A stretch of DNA of 20,754 bases from Pseudomonadales bacterium (GTDB lineage Bacteria; Pseudomonadota; Gammaproteobacteria; Pseudomonadales; Pseudohongiellaceae): contig JAKSCP010000316.1 of NCBI GenBank assembly GCA_022360535.1, positions 1-20,754 on the forward strand. The letters run 5' to 3'. Position 1 is the first letter of the stretch. Each line of letters opens with the position of its first letter. A program made the position numbers and the translations under genes. The notes under the pieces are model-generated. The model made no database searches. It was not told the origin of the DNA and was given only the letters and a program-made list of their open reading frames with translations. Positions 1 through 7,437 of the stretch are shown here, one piece after another.

Positions 1-285
1 ATCTGGACGCATTGGGGTCGCCCGAGTGGTGTGCGAATTCTGGGCGATACTTTGTATGTGGTGGACTCCGAATCCAGAGCAGCCATAGGCCAGTATGGGT
101 ATAACCCAGGTTGGCACCGCGGCATCTATGTGGGCACACTTGACGGAAATATCACCGACTTTATTCCTGATCCGAGTCCAAGTGGTGCCACCAGTTTTCC
201 AGAGGGGATAGCGGTAGATGATAACGGCGTGATTTGGGGCGCGTCAGTTGGGGACCAGATAGTTACAAAGTTCATAAGAAATTGA
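1..285 (+). CDS. Six-bladed beta-propeller (NHL/SMP-30-like) protein, C-terminal fragment
   Basis: The reading frame is open from base 1, so the gene begins before the window; only the last 94 residues are present. They form the last blades of a beta-propeller: a strand with the motif DTLYVVDSES, an aromatic stretch, then FPEGIAVDDNGVIWGA and a final strand ending VTKFIRN. The pattern EGIAVD-x-G-x-(I/V)-W/Y-G-A is typical of NHL-repeat and SMP-30/gluconolactonase-type propellers, which are often secreted and bind or hydrolyse small molecules or lactones. The substrate cannot be deduced from this fragment. The internal GTG at 31 is not the true start because coding similarity continues upstream of it. 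A hairpin and T-rich run about 65 bases downstream likely ends the transcript. Confidence 0.7.
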   Translation: MWTHWGRPSGVRILGDTLYVVDSESRAAIGQYGYNPGWHRGIYVGTLDGNITDFIPDPSPSGATSFPEGIAVDDNGVIWGASVGDQIVTKFIRN

Positions 286-349
286 TTGCAGGCAGTGAAT
301 GAAATTCAAGATCTTCATCACTAACTGAATTTCGACGGATTGGGCCATG

Positions 350-370
350 GCGGACCGTCCGCTATTTTTA
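350..370 (+). terminator. Rho-independent terminator candidate after propeller gene
   Basis: A GC-rich hairpin, GCGGA-CCG-TCCGC (350-362), is followed at once by TATTTTTA and more T-rich sequence. It lies 65 bases after the stop codon at 285. The stem is short (5 bp, all but one pair GC), so strength is uncertain. Confidence 0.55.
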
Positions 371-589
371 TTTGAGCAAAGAGTTTTATTTTTCCACGGA
401 AGAGGATAGTCGTTTGTGGAATGCGCGTCTTCTTCCTTTTTCTTTTACATGCTTGTTCGGAATGACCCAGTAGGTGCATAAAAACAACGCATGCTGGAAG
501 CCAGAGGCTGTGTAGATGAAGACCTCTCAGCCTTTAAAGCGTTTCGAAGTGTCAGTGCGAGGGATAAGGCGATTACGGACACTAGTCAA

Positions 590-628
590 AATAGTCGAAC
601 AGAATAGTCGAACAGATAGTCAGATAGT
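590..628. repeat. Short tandem repeat, 13-bp unit
   Basis: The unit AATAGTCGAACAG occurs twice in perfect tandem (590-602, 603-615), followed by two shortened copies, ATAGTCAG (616-623) and ATAGT (624-628). It lies 14 bases beyond the stop codon of the minus-strand DUF1801 gene. It looks like slippage-generated microsatellite sequence; no function is evident. Confidence 0.75.
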
Positions 629-641
629 TTCCTTGGCTTCT

Positions 642-1070
642 TTAGAACAAGTCCTCTCCAGGTAATGCCGCTGCTTGCACTATCCAACTTTCCAGTTGGT
701 CATGGTCGAGCCTATCGTCGTCGTAGATATCAAGGTATCGAACATTTTTCTGCTTTGACGGCTTCGGTGGTGGTGGGCTCAACTGATCCCCGTTCAAAAA
801 AGTGATCTGAACATAGTTTTTGTAACAGTAGAACGCCAGAATCCAACCCTGGTCTTCGATGCCATAGAAAGGGGTATTCCAGCGCACAGCTTTTTGAACA
901 TTCGGAACCAGTTTAGTAATAAGTAAATCCAGCTCTCGCCCTATGTCCTGCTTCCACTCAGGCATAGCCTCAATGTAAGCCTTTACGGAGGGATCGCCAT
1001 CCCCTTTTGGGATATAGGGATTTCCACCAGCATTTCGCCTGGGCTCCGACGGGTCCTGTTCATTTTTCAT
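642..1070 (-). CDS. DUF1801 domain protein (YdhG-like)
   Basis: This 142-residue soluble protein has the DUF1801 pattern: a helical start (DPSVKAYIEAMPEWKQDIGRE), then VPNVQKAVRWNTPFYG, then a strand-rich part (GWILAFYCYKNYVQITFLNGDQL) and a C-terminal helix region. The family includes YdhG-type proteins sometimes called iron or frataxin-like chaperones, but biochemical support is thin and no metal-ligand set can be pointed to here. The ATG at 1070 is preceded on the minus strand by GGAAATAAA, an acceptable ribosome-binding site. The first 25 residues are polar and proline/glycine-rich, probably a disordered tail. The gene stands alone, facing the TPR gene divergently across 226 bases. Confidence 0.8.
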   Translation of the reverse strand: MKNEQDPSEPRRNAGGNPYIPKGDGDPSVKAYIEAMPEWKQDIGRELDLLITKLVPNVQKAVRWNTPFYGIEDQGWILAFYCYKNYVQITFLNGDQLSPPPPKPSKQKNVRYLDIYDDDRLDHDQLESWIVQAAALPGEDLF

Positions 1071-1296
1071 TTTATTTCCAGCTCAAAGGAAGTGCTGACC
1101 TTAGATTAGTAATACGCTTGTGTCTGAACTGCTGTATTCTCACTTCGATCTCATCTCTTCAGACTCCGCCTACTCGTGATGCTAGACCGTATACAATAAA
1201 ACTGTGATTGAGTCGATAGATAAAGATAGAGGTTGGTCGCAATATGTGACTCCAATAACCGCCCACTAAGCTGGAGCTTCATATAAGAGGGTCAGG

Positions 1297-2295
1297 ATGC
1301 GCTTTTGCCTTTTCATACTATCGTTAGTGCTATGCGCAGGGAATTCTGCCGCGCAGGACTGGAGTTCTGTTACAGAATCGAAATATCAGGCTTCAGCGCC
1401 TTCCCTCTACAGCAAAATAATTGAGGCTCGCACGCTACTCGATACCTGGCGCGGTAATCCTGAAAATCTTGAAGGCGCCTATAGTCTTTTGGACGAAGTT
1501 CTAAGGCAGGATGAAGATTTCGCGCCTGCCTACCTTGAGGCGGCCAGGCTGGTAATGAATGCAGGATATATAAGCAGAAACAACTATCAAGATGGCTCTT
1601 TGGAGTCTGCACAACAATACCTCACCCATGCGACGAATTTGGAACCGGAGTATTCAGATGCATTGGTTGTCCTGGGTTTTGTACTTAAGCAAGCTGGACA
1701 ATTGAGTGACGCCTTATCCGTATTAGACAGGGCAGAGAGAATTGGTACAGAGTCGCCATGGTTGGCACTTAATAAGGCGAATGTGTTACGAGAGCAAAGG
1801 GATTTCCAGGAAGCACTCAACCAATACGAACGAGTAGTGGCAAATGGCGTTGTAAACAAAACAACCTATGCAGAAGCGTTGCGAGGAGTGGCAAATACGA
1901 ACATCTACTTAGGCAAGATTCATGAAGCCAACCTGGGCTATCAGCGGTTATTGGAATTTGAGCCGGAGAGCGCCTGGAATTGGGGAAATTATGCATCCTT
2001 CCAGCTTTTTACCATGGGGGATTACAACAACGCGATAGTGACAGCGGAAAAAACGTTGAGGATGATGGATTATCCGGTTGGTAGACGAACGCTGGCTTGC
2101 GCGTTAGTGGTTCGCTGGGCGCGACAAAAAGATATTGCCGAAAGCCTGTTGCAAGAACCTGAAGACGATCTTTCCAGGGCGTTACAACTCTATCCAGACT
2201 CGCAGGCAATAATCGCAGAGCTCTCCAGAAGCAGATTTACCAGACCAACTGTTGAACCTTTTCAAAACTGGTTAAATCAGAATCTGTCCAACTGA
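1297..2295 (+). CDS. Secreted TPR-repeat protein
   Basis: A protein of 332 residues with an N-terminal signal peptide (hydrophobic residues 3-14, likely cleavage after NSAA-Q near residue 19) and then several degenerate tetratricopeptide repeats from about residue 58 to 265. Examples are the helix pairs around SAQQYLTHATNLEPEYSDAL, LSDALSVLDRAERIGTESPW and FQEALNQYERVVANG, with the usual alternation of small and aromatic residues at repeat positions. TPR arrays bind partner proteins; with a signal peptide and no C-terminal anchor this one probably acts in the periplasm. The Cys at residue 13 is not in a lipobox. The start is supported by AGGGTCAGG immediately upstream. No enzyme domain is visible, and the neighbours (DUF1801, mipA) do not reveal the partner. 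Confidence 0.8.
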   Translation: MRFCLFILSLVLCAGNSAAQDWSSVTESKYQASAPSLYSKIIEARTLLDTWRGNPENLEGAYSLLDEVLRQDEDFAPAYLEAARLVMNAGYISRNNYQDGSLESAQQYLTHATNLEPEYSDALVVLGFVLKQAGQLSDALSVLDRAERIGTESPWLALNKANVLREQRDFQEALNQYERVVANGVVNKTTYAEALRGVANTNIYLGKIHEANLGYQRLLEFEPESAWNWGNYASFQLFTMGDYNNAIVTAEKTLRMMDYPVGRRTLACALVVRWARQKDIAESLLQEPEDDLSRALQLYPDSQAIIAELSRSRFTRPTVEPFQNWLNQNLSN

Positions 2296-2554
2296 AGCCA
2301 AGAACGTGCAGCTGTTATTCTAGAGCCGTTGGTTACGAATCAATCTTTCCATTTACGGTGCCAGGGACATCAATATCAGTTAGTTAAATCCTCCGAGACT
2401 CTTTTCGATAGGAATTGATAGGTTCTAAAACCACTTGGTTCTTACAACCCCTTCTACTTTAGTGCCTTATATGGGCGCACATACTTCACCGAACGTCTTC
2501 CTTTTCTTTGAAGGCAAACATAATTCCCCTAGTCCTTTTGATTCTTAGTCAATG

Positions 2555-2618
2555 GGCTTCGAAAGATAACCACCCTGGTTGCTCGTCTACAGTAAGTTTT
2601 CTGTAAGGTTTCGAAGCC
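2555..2618. repeat. Inverted repeat bracketing the mipA promoter region
   Basis: GGCTTCGAAA (2555-2564) is exactly the reverse complement of TTTCGAAGCC (2609-2618), with 44 bases between. Each arm contains the palindrome TTCGAA. The right arm overlaps the end of the 11-bp tandem repeat. It could be a pair of sites for a dimeric regulator or a looping arrangement; the spacing is too long for a terminator hairpin. Confidence 0.5.
2590..2611 (+). promoter_or_regulatory. Candidate OmpR/PhoB-family response-regulator box
   Basis: Two 11-bp units stand in direct tandem: CAGTAAGTTTT (2590-2600) and CTGTAAGGTTT (2601-2611), 9 of 11 positions identical. Hexamer-N5-hexamer direct repeats with an 11-bp period are the standard binding architecture of OmpR/PhoB/PmrA/QseB-type regulators. 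It lies 55 bases upstream of the mipA start codon, and an OmpR-type regulator is encoded just after mipA, so autoregulation of this three-gene unit is the natural inference. Confidence 0.55.
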
Positions 2619-2666
2619 AATATGCGCGCTCGACTTTTTGTGGACAGAAGATCAGGAATATCTTAT

Positions 2667-3428
2667 ATGCGGAAAATACTTGTGAGCGTGGCACTATCAT
2701 CGATTTTCACTCAAACGATACAAGCTGAAGATCGCTTCCCATCCCTACAATCAGAGGACTTTGAGTGGGGAATTGGCATTGGGGCTCTAATTGAAGATGC
2801 GGGTTACCGAAACATCGGTTCTGAAACGAGTGGACAGCCCGTACTCTATCTTGCCAATCAAAACTTTCGATTCTTTGCGAATCAATTCAACTGGAATTTC
2901 CTTGCTGACGAGTCATATAGTTTAGGTCTGGAAGTGGAGGGCAGATTCGATGGTTTCGAGCCGGAGGATGACGAATTCTTTACTGGCATGGAAGAACGGG
3001 ATGATGGAGTCTTCGGCGGGTTGCGAGGTGAATGGAAGCTTCCGGTCGCTAACTTCGTCTTTGAATGGATGCAAGAAGTGTCCGGGGATTCAGACGGTGC
3101 CTATGGCTCTTTAAATGCTTATTGGACTGTTGATACCGGCTTTGGTCAGTTAGTGCCAAAGGTCGCCGTGGAGTATTACGATAGGGACTATTCTGACTAT
3201 TACTTCGGCGTTCGCGCCGACGAAGCCACGTTAGATCGACCTTTGTATGCTCCGGATTCATCGATAGGGTTTGATGTTGGCATCGACTATATACGCACTT
3301 TCAATACGAACCATCGCCTGATTGGCAGTATCAAGTACCGGCGTTATGATTCAGAAGTAACAGACAGTCCGTTAATTGAGAACGATGGCTCTCCCCGATT
3401 TGTATTTGGCTATTTCTATAACTTTTAA
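2667..3428 (+). CDS. MipA/OmpV family outer-membrane protein
   Basis: The preferred start at 2667 gives 253 residues with a clean signal peptide (MRKILVSVALSSIFTQTIQA, cleavage near residue 20); an upstream in-frame ATG at 2622 would add 15 charged residues that spoil the signal. The mature part matches the MipA/OmpV family: an opening segment around IGIGALIEDAGYRN, alternating beta strands rich in Tyr/Phe, the hallmark YYFGVRADEA near residue 180, and a terminal strand ending in aromatic-x-F (FGYFYNF), the signal for outer-membrane barrel insertion. MipA is a scaffold for murein enzymes in E. coli, while other family members respond to envelope stress or antimicrobial peptides. It sits 46 bases before a response regulator and kinase, suggesting one operon and an envelope-sensing role. 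Confidence 0.85.
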   Translation: MRKILVSVALSSIFTQTIQAEDRFPSLQSEDFEWGIGIGALIEDAGYRNIGSETSGQPVLYLANQNFRFFANQFNWNFLADESYSLGLEVEGRFDGFEPEDDEFFTGMEERDDGVFGGLRGEWKLPVANFVFEWMQEVSGDSDGAYGSLNAYWTVDTGFGQLVPKVAVEYYDRDYSDYYFGVRADEATLDRPLYAPDSSIGFDVGIDYIRTFNTNHRLIGSIKYRRYDSEVTDSPLIENDGSPRFVFGYFYNF

Positions 3429-3474
3429 ACATGATCCTTAGTGGTTTAACGAGCTCGAAAATTTCAGATTCGCC

Positions 3475-4143
3475 ATGAGACTGTTGCTAGTTGAAGACAA
3501 TCAGCGACTTGCTGGACTGATTCAACAGGTCGTTGAAAAAGCTGGGCACAAAGCCGATGTGGTTCACAATCGGCAGGCTGCGCTGCACGCGTTTTCCAGC
3601 TTTGAGTATGCGCTACTGGTTCTTGATCGAGGTTTGCCTGATGGAGATGGAATCTCGCTATTACGGCAATTGCGAAAGAGGGGAGTTAAGCAACCCTGCT
3701 TGATGCTCACCGCACGAGATGCCTTGCGTGATCGTGTAGATGGGCTGGATGCTGGTGCTGATGACTATTTGACCAAGCCTTTTGCAAACGAAGAACTGGT
3801 AGCACGCATCAATGCATTGCTGCGTCGCCCCGTTGAATTGTTTGATGAACGTTTGCAGCGCGGAAACGTCTCTATTGAACTCAAGTCCCGTCGAATCGAA
3901 GTAGATGGCACGACGCTGGAGTTATCGACGAGCGAATTCGCGGCACTGGAATGCTTGTTGCGCTGTTCTGGTCGTTGTAGCCGTCAGCGCTTGGAAGATG
4001 GGATCTACGGAATGGACGTTGCGGTAACTCCGAATGCCCTGGATGTGCTGATGTATCGTTTGCGTAAGCAGCTAACTAAGGCTGGAGCATCCATACGAAT
4101 TCGGTCGGTTAGAGGTTTTGGCTATGTTCTGGAAGAGCTTTAA
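3475..4143 (+). CDS. OmpR/PhoB-family response regulator (QseB/PmrA-like)
   Basis: This 222-residue protein has a receiver domain (about 1-115) and a winged-helix DNA-binding domain (about 125-220). All receiver catalytic residues are present: acidic pair E7/D8, phosphoacceptor D51 in LVLDRGLPDGDG, T79 in MLTARD and K101 in LTKPF. The C-terminal half has the family's LSTSEFAALECLL and the final RSVRGFGYVLE hairpin. It is the cognate partner of the downstream kinase, whose reading frame overlaps its 3' end. Its likely target is the mipA promoter, where an 11-bp tandem repeat lies. Exact subgroup (QseB, PmrA or other) is inferred from overall look only. Confidence 0.93.
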   Translation: MRLLLVEDNQRLAGLIQQVVEKAGHKADVVHNRQAALHAFSSFEYALLVLDRGLPDGDGISLLRQLRKRGVKQPCLMLTARDALRDRVDGLDAGADDYLTKPFANEELVARINALLRRPVELFDERLQRGNVSIELKSRRIEVDGTTLELSTSEFAALECLLRCSGRCSRQRLEDGIYGMDVAVTPNALDVLMYRLRKQLTKAGASIRIRSVRGFGYVLEEL

Positions 4144-5500
4144 CGCAAACAAATCCTTACTTGGTTTGTTTTTGGCATACATTGCGAGCGGACTTGGTGT
4201 GGGTTTGGTTACTGTTCTCGCTCTGCTGTATTGGGTATTCACTTCAAACACTGAATTTCTGGTGAGAGATGGGTTGTTTGGGCAAGCTGAGGAAATCGCT
4301 GCGGCTTTGACTTTCGATGCTTCTGGCCAGCCTCAGTTGGATATTCACGAGCCTATGAATTGGGCCTATGACGCCTATTACACGAACCTGAAGTACCGGA
4401 TAGTTGGGCCAGACCAAAACCTGCTGTTTACGTCCGATGGTGATTCAGGGCTTTTGCTCCCCGACGGAATAAGCTCCCTGGAAGATGCTCCGAAGTATTA
4501 CTCCTTGCCGGGGGCAGATGGAGATTTGCATGTAGGGAACTTTGAATTCGACAGAGATGGAACAGAGTTAATTATTCAGACTGCTCGTGGCGACCGTTTC
4601 GGTGAACTTGCTGCTGAGGCAATCATGCCAGCAGTGTTTGAAACAGCGAGCATACTGGCCGTTGCTGGATTTCTGATTTTTTTGGTCGCTTTGGGACTCG
4701 CGGTTCGTTCTGCTATCCATCGTATACGTAAAGTTTCTGCGGCTGCGGAAGTGATTAACCCCGATAATATGGAAGCGCGTATAGACGGTACTGATGTGCC
4801 CATCGAGATTGCGCCGCTTGTCACTGCATTTAACAGTGCGCTCGACCGCATTGCAGATGGACTTCGCGTACAACAACGTTTCATTGCCAATGCGGCTCAT
4901 GAACTGAAGACACCACTGGCTATCATTCGGGCCCAGGTAGAGTTGTCCCATGACAATGAAAGCCGCGGCCAGCTCTTGAGTGACATCGATGAGATGGCCG
5001 ACCACGTCAAACAAATGCTCCATCTCTCTCAAGTGCAGGACAATCGCAATTACCATTTTGAACAGGCCGACCTTCGGCTGCTGGCCGAAGAAGTTGTGCG
5101 GAGTTTTGCTGGACTACCATTAGCTCAGGACAAAAGATTCGAAATAGCCGGATTGGAGCATCGCGAGTTGCGAGTAGACAGAGCGGCGTCCTTTACAGCC
5201 CTGCGCAATTTGGTTGAGAACGCCGTTAAATGCAGTCGTGAGGGAGGGCTGATTACTATCCTGGTTCAATCAGATGGCTTTGTTGTCCAGGACGAAGGTC
5301 CGGGAATTGATGAATCACGGTCAAGCCTGCTGTTCGAACGTTTTTGGAGGGCGGATACGTCTACGACTGATGGAACTGGCCTTGGGCTAAGTATAGTTGC
5401 TGAAATAGCCCGTGCTCACGGCGGTGCAGTGTCAGCCAGAAATCGAGAAGAGGGCAAAGGTGCTGTTTTTGCTCTGGTGCTTCGAGCGAATGCTGAGTAG
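4124..5500 (+). CDS. Membrane sensor histidine kinase (QseC/PmrB type)
   Basis: I choose the ATG at 4124 (458 residues), which overlaps the regulator gene by 20 bases; a TTG at 4118 is also possible. Order of parts: membrane helix near 14-37, periplasmic sensor of roughly 130 residues with no domain I recognise, second helix near 170-195, HAMP linker, H-box with phosphoacceptor H259 in NAAHELKTPLAI, N-box LRNLVENAVK, G1 box DEGPGID, F-box LFERFW and G2 box GTGLGLSIV. All catalytic elements are intact, so it should autophosphorylate and pass phosphate to D51 of the regulator upstream. The translational overlap implies coupled expression. The stimulus is unknown; the linked MipA protein suggests an envelope signal. 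Confidence 0.93.
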   Translation: MFWKSFNANKSLLGLFLAYIASGLGVGLVTVLALLYWVFTSNTEFLVRDGLFGQAEEIAAALTFDASGQPQLDIHEPMNWAYDAYYTNLKYRIVGPDQNLLFTSDGDSGLLLPDGISSLEDAPKYYSLPGADGDLHVGNFEFDRDGTELIIQTARGDRFGELAAEAIMPAVFETASILAVAGFLIFLVALGLAVRSAIHRIRKVSAAAEVINPDNMEARIDGTDVPIEIAPLVTAFNSALDRIADGLRVQQRFIANAAHELKTPLAIIRAQVELSHDNESRGQLLSDIDEMADHVKQMLHLSQVQDNRNYHFEQADLRLLAEEVVRSFAGLPLAQDKRFEIAGLEHRELRVDRAASFTALRNLVENAVKCSREGGLITILVQSDGFVVQDEGPGIDESRSSLLFERFWRADTSTTDGTGLGLSIVAEIARAHGGAVSARNREEGKGAVFALVLRANAE

Positions 5501-5863
5501 GGGTACAACAAATCGTGGAACTTAATCACAGGGTTTGTGTGCACGTGCCCACGTCACTTGAAGTAATTTGGTGGCTTTCTAGTAAACGACCGGCTTGTTG
5601 GAAGCGCTTGACCCATACCAAAGCAAGGCTTGCTAGACTGCTTTAGTCCTCACGTTTTTTTCCTATCAAATAATTAGTGATTCTGGAGTCCGGCACAGCG
5701 GAATAGATTGATTCAAATTTTTCATTGACCGACCAGTTGGTCTGTGAAATACTTTAACCATTCGGCGATGTCTTCACGATTGAATTCAATGGCTGCCCAT
5801 CGGAGCCAATGGATTGATATCCGAGGCACATCGCAGGCAAATACAAGTTTCTAGAGTTGAAAT
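5501..5863. other. Intergenic region upstream of the mlaA operon
   Basis: No gene is supported in these 363 bases. The right half contains the promoter with embedded palindrome (5725-5753), leaving a leader of about 100 bases before the mlaA start. A run of T (about 5654-5661) follows two weak inverted repeats (AGCAAG-G-CTTGCT and GACT-N5-AGTC), but neither stem abuts the T run, so I do not call a terminator for the kinase gene. Confidence 0.6.
5725..5753 (+). promoter_or_regulatory. Sigma-70-type promoter with embedded TetR-type operator
   Basis: TTGACC (5725-5730, -35) and AATACT (5748-5753, -10) are separated by exactly 17 bases. The intervening sequence is a palindrome, GACCA-GT-TGGTC (5731-5742), which extends imperfectly outward to TTGACCGACCA / TGGTCTGTGAA (9 of 11 arm positions pair, 5725-5748). 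A dimeric repressor bound here would block RNA polymerase directly. The only TetR gene in the window (8139) is the last gene of the operon this promoter would drive, so autorepression is likely. The site's size and GACC/GGTC arms suit TetR-family operators. Confidence 0.65.
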
Positions 5864-6628
5864 ATGCACATTCGAAAGCTTCTGGGCATTACTGCCGTAA
5901 GCAACGCGCCCATTGGATTGCCAATGCGCCCTTTACCACTACCCCCCGGTATTGCATTGGCAATCTTTTTTATTCTTGGCTTCTACGTCCAAACAGCAGC
6001 AGCCAGCAATGATCCGCTGGAACCAATCAATCGTGGCACACACGAGTTTAATCGTGTGGTTGACAGGATATTTATGCGACCACTAGCTCGCGCTTACTCC
6101 AGCGTGGCTCCGCCGGTTGTTAAAAAAGCTGTTAGCAATTTCTTTGGCAATTTGAACGATGTAAAAGTTGGATTTAGTCATCTTGCACAGTTGAAACTTG
6201 AGAAAGCAGCAATCGACTTTGGTCGGGTGCTGGTCAATTCCACAGTCGGTGTGGGCGGGCTTGTGGATGTCGCAGATTCTGGATTCGGGTTAGCTAAGAA
6301 TAACCAGGACTTCGGATTGACGCTTGCTCACTATGGCATGGGTTCCGGCCCTTACTTGGTATTACCCTTTCTGGGGCCTTCCACCTTGCGCGATGCCTTT
6401 GGTCAGGGAATAGACCTCGCCATAGATCCTTTGCGCACTCTGAATCATGTGCCGACAAGAAACTCCCTAAGCTTAACCAGAGCCTCCGACTTCCGCAGTA
6501 AGCTCCTGCATTTCGACGAGTTGATTGTAGGGGACTCCTACCTTTTTCTTAAAGAAGCGTACCTGCAGCAACGGGAGTTTCAAATCGATGGAAACCAAAT
6601 TAATGAAAACTTATTCGCCAAGAGGTAA
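5864..6628 (+). CDS. MlaA/VacJ family protein without a lipobox
   Basis: The 254-residue product carries the MlaA signature: DPLEPINRGTHEFN, then SNFFGNLNDV, then DFGRVLVNSTVGVGGLVDV and DFGLTLAHYGMGSGPYLVLP-LGPSTLRD. MlaA is normally an outer-membrane lipoprotein that removes phospholipids from the outer leaflet and passes them to the MlaC/MlaFEDB system. Here an N-terminal hydrophobic segment (about residues 29-46) precedes the domain, but there is no cysteine anywhere in the protein, so it cannot be lipidated the usual way. An internal ATG at 5924 would give a more compact signal peptide. No other mla gene is in the window. It opens a four-gene operon, 8 bases before the next gene. Confidence 0.85.
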   Translation: MHIRKLLGITAVSNAPIGLPMRPLPLPPGIALAIFFILGFYVQTAAASNDPLEPINRGTHEFNRVVDRIFMRPLARAYSSVAPPVVKKAVSNFFGNLNDVKVGFSHLAQLKLEKAAIDFGRVLVNSTVGVGGLVDVADSGFGLAKNNQDFGLTLAHYGMGSGPYLVLPFLGPSTLRDAFGQGIDLAIDPLRTLNHVPTRNSLSLTRASDFRSKLLHFDELIVGDSYLFLKEAYLQQREFQIDGNQINENLFAKR

Positions 6629-6636
6629 CAGATTGA

Positions 6637-7437
6637 ATGAAGCGAAATGAAGTAAACCGATCAGAAATAGAAGCAATCATCAACTATGCTACTGATCTCA
6701 CACCAACCGAAGTTGACGGCTATGTTCAGGAATCAAGGGTATTAGGAAGGGTCGTCTCGATACGAAATGGCAGGACAACCGAGACGCCACCAAGCTTATT
6801 CAAGCAAGGATTCGAGTTAGTTAATGCACCAAAAGTATTTGACACCCCTCCAACGGATGAAGCGATTCGCGCGAGTTATCCGACTATCGAGAAAGCGTTG
6901 CTGCAACATACAGCGGCGAAAGAGATACTGATTTTCGATCACACCATTAGGAGTTCAATTCCTGGCACAAGCAAAAGGCAGCCTATTCATCTGGCCCATG
7001 CGGACTACGCAGAACAGGCAGGGAAGTTAAGGCTTCGTGACCTGGTTCCTGAGGACTATAAGCGTTGGGAAGAAGGCCGCTTTCTTATTGTTAACTTATG
7101 GCAATCTATTTCGGGTGTGATTTTGTCCTCGCCTTTAGCTTTTGTAGACATCAATACAGTGTCTGATGATGATTTTGAGGCAGTTAAAGTTATTTACGAC
7201 AATCGAATCGGTCAAATTGGCTACTATAGATTTAACCCCAGACATGAATGGTATTGGTATCCTTTGCTTAAAAGCAGCGAAGCACTGCTATTCAAAACTT
7301 TTGATTCCAGACCTGGTGCCCAGCACTGGTCGTGCCCACATACGTCATTCCAACATAACGCAAGCTCTATTAATGCTAAGCGTTCGAGCGTGGAGTTCAG
7401 AATCCTTGTTCTTTTAGCTGAGAACGAATCTGAATGA
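6637..7437 (+). CDS. CmcJ/NvfI-type oxidoreductase (2-oxoglutarate dioxygenase fold)
   Basis: A 266-residue protein matching the CmcJ/NvfI/asaB-like family, related to Fe(II)/2-oxoglutarate dioxygenases. Visible landmarks are the H-x-D metal motif in HLAHADY (H121, D123), RFLIVNLWQSISGVILSSPLAF, the segment YRFNPRHEWYWYP, and LLFKTFDS followed by a histidine-bearing stretch (QHWSCPHTSFQ) that should supply the third ligand. The final RSSVEFRILVLL corresponds to the family's closing strand with an arginine that may bind 2-oxoglutarate. Known members act on natural products (CmcJ in cephamycin methoxylation), but the substrate here is unknown. The stop codon overlaps the next start (ATGA, 7434-7437), so the two are translationally coupled. 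Confidence 0.75.
   Translation: MKRNEVNRSEIEAIINYATDLTPTEVDGYVQESRVLGRVVSIRNGRTTETPPSLFKQGFELVNAPKVFDTPPTDEAIRASYPTIEKALLQHTAAKEILIFDHTIRSSIPGTSKRQPIHLAHADYAEQAGKLRLRDLVPEDYKRWEEGRFLIVNLWQSISGVILSSPLAFVDINTVSDDDFEAVKVIYDNRIGQIGYYRFNPRHEWYWYPLLKSSEALLFKTFDSRPGAQHWSCPHTSFQHNASSINAKRSSVEFRILVLLAENESE

Larger units (their letters stand above)
286..641. other. Intergenic region between propeller gene and DUF1801 gene
   Basis: No convincing gene lies in these 356 bases. They hold the candidate terminator of the propeller gene (350-370) and a short tandem repeat (590-628) just beyond the stop codon of the minus-strand DUF1801 gene. A 38-codon ATG frame (491-607) is open but has nothing to support it. 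Confidence 0.6.
2296..2666. other. Intergenic region upstream of mipA
   Basis: These 371 bases hold no gene I can support. The last 110 bases carry regulatory-looking structure: a perfect 10-bp inverted repeat (2555-2564 with 2609-2618) enclosing an 11-bp tandem repeat (2590-2611). The first 240 bases show nothing notable and no clear terminator for the TPR gene. Confidence 0.6.

Noticed and set aside
491..607. 38-codon ATG frame upstream of the DUF1801 3' end
   Set aside because: Short, no ribosome-binding site, and it runs into the tandem repeat.
1007..1207. Plus-strand frame opposite the start of the DUF1801 gene
   Set aside because: Largely antisense to a recognised gene and without motifs of its own.
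2538..2552. TTGAT-TCTTA-GTCAA as an FNR box
   Set aside because: The spacer is five bases instead of four, so the half-sites are out of register for FNR.
4568..5056. Long minus-strand frames opposite the histidine kinase gene
   Set aside because: They are antisense shadows of a gene with all kinase motifs intact.
5625..5662. Terminator after the histidine kinase gene
   Set aside because: A T run is present, but the nearby inverted repeats are weak or too far from it.
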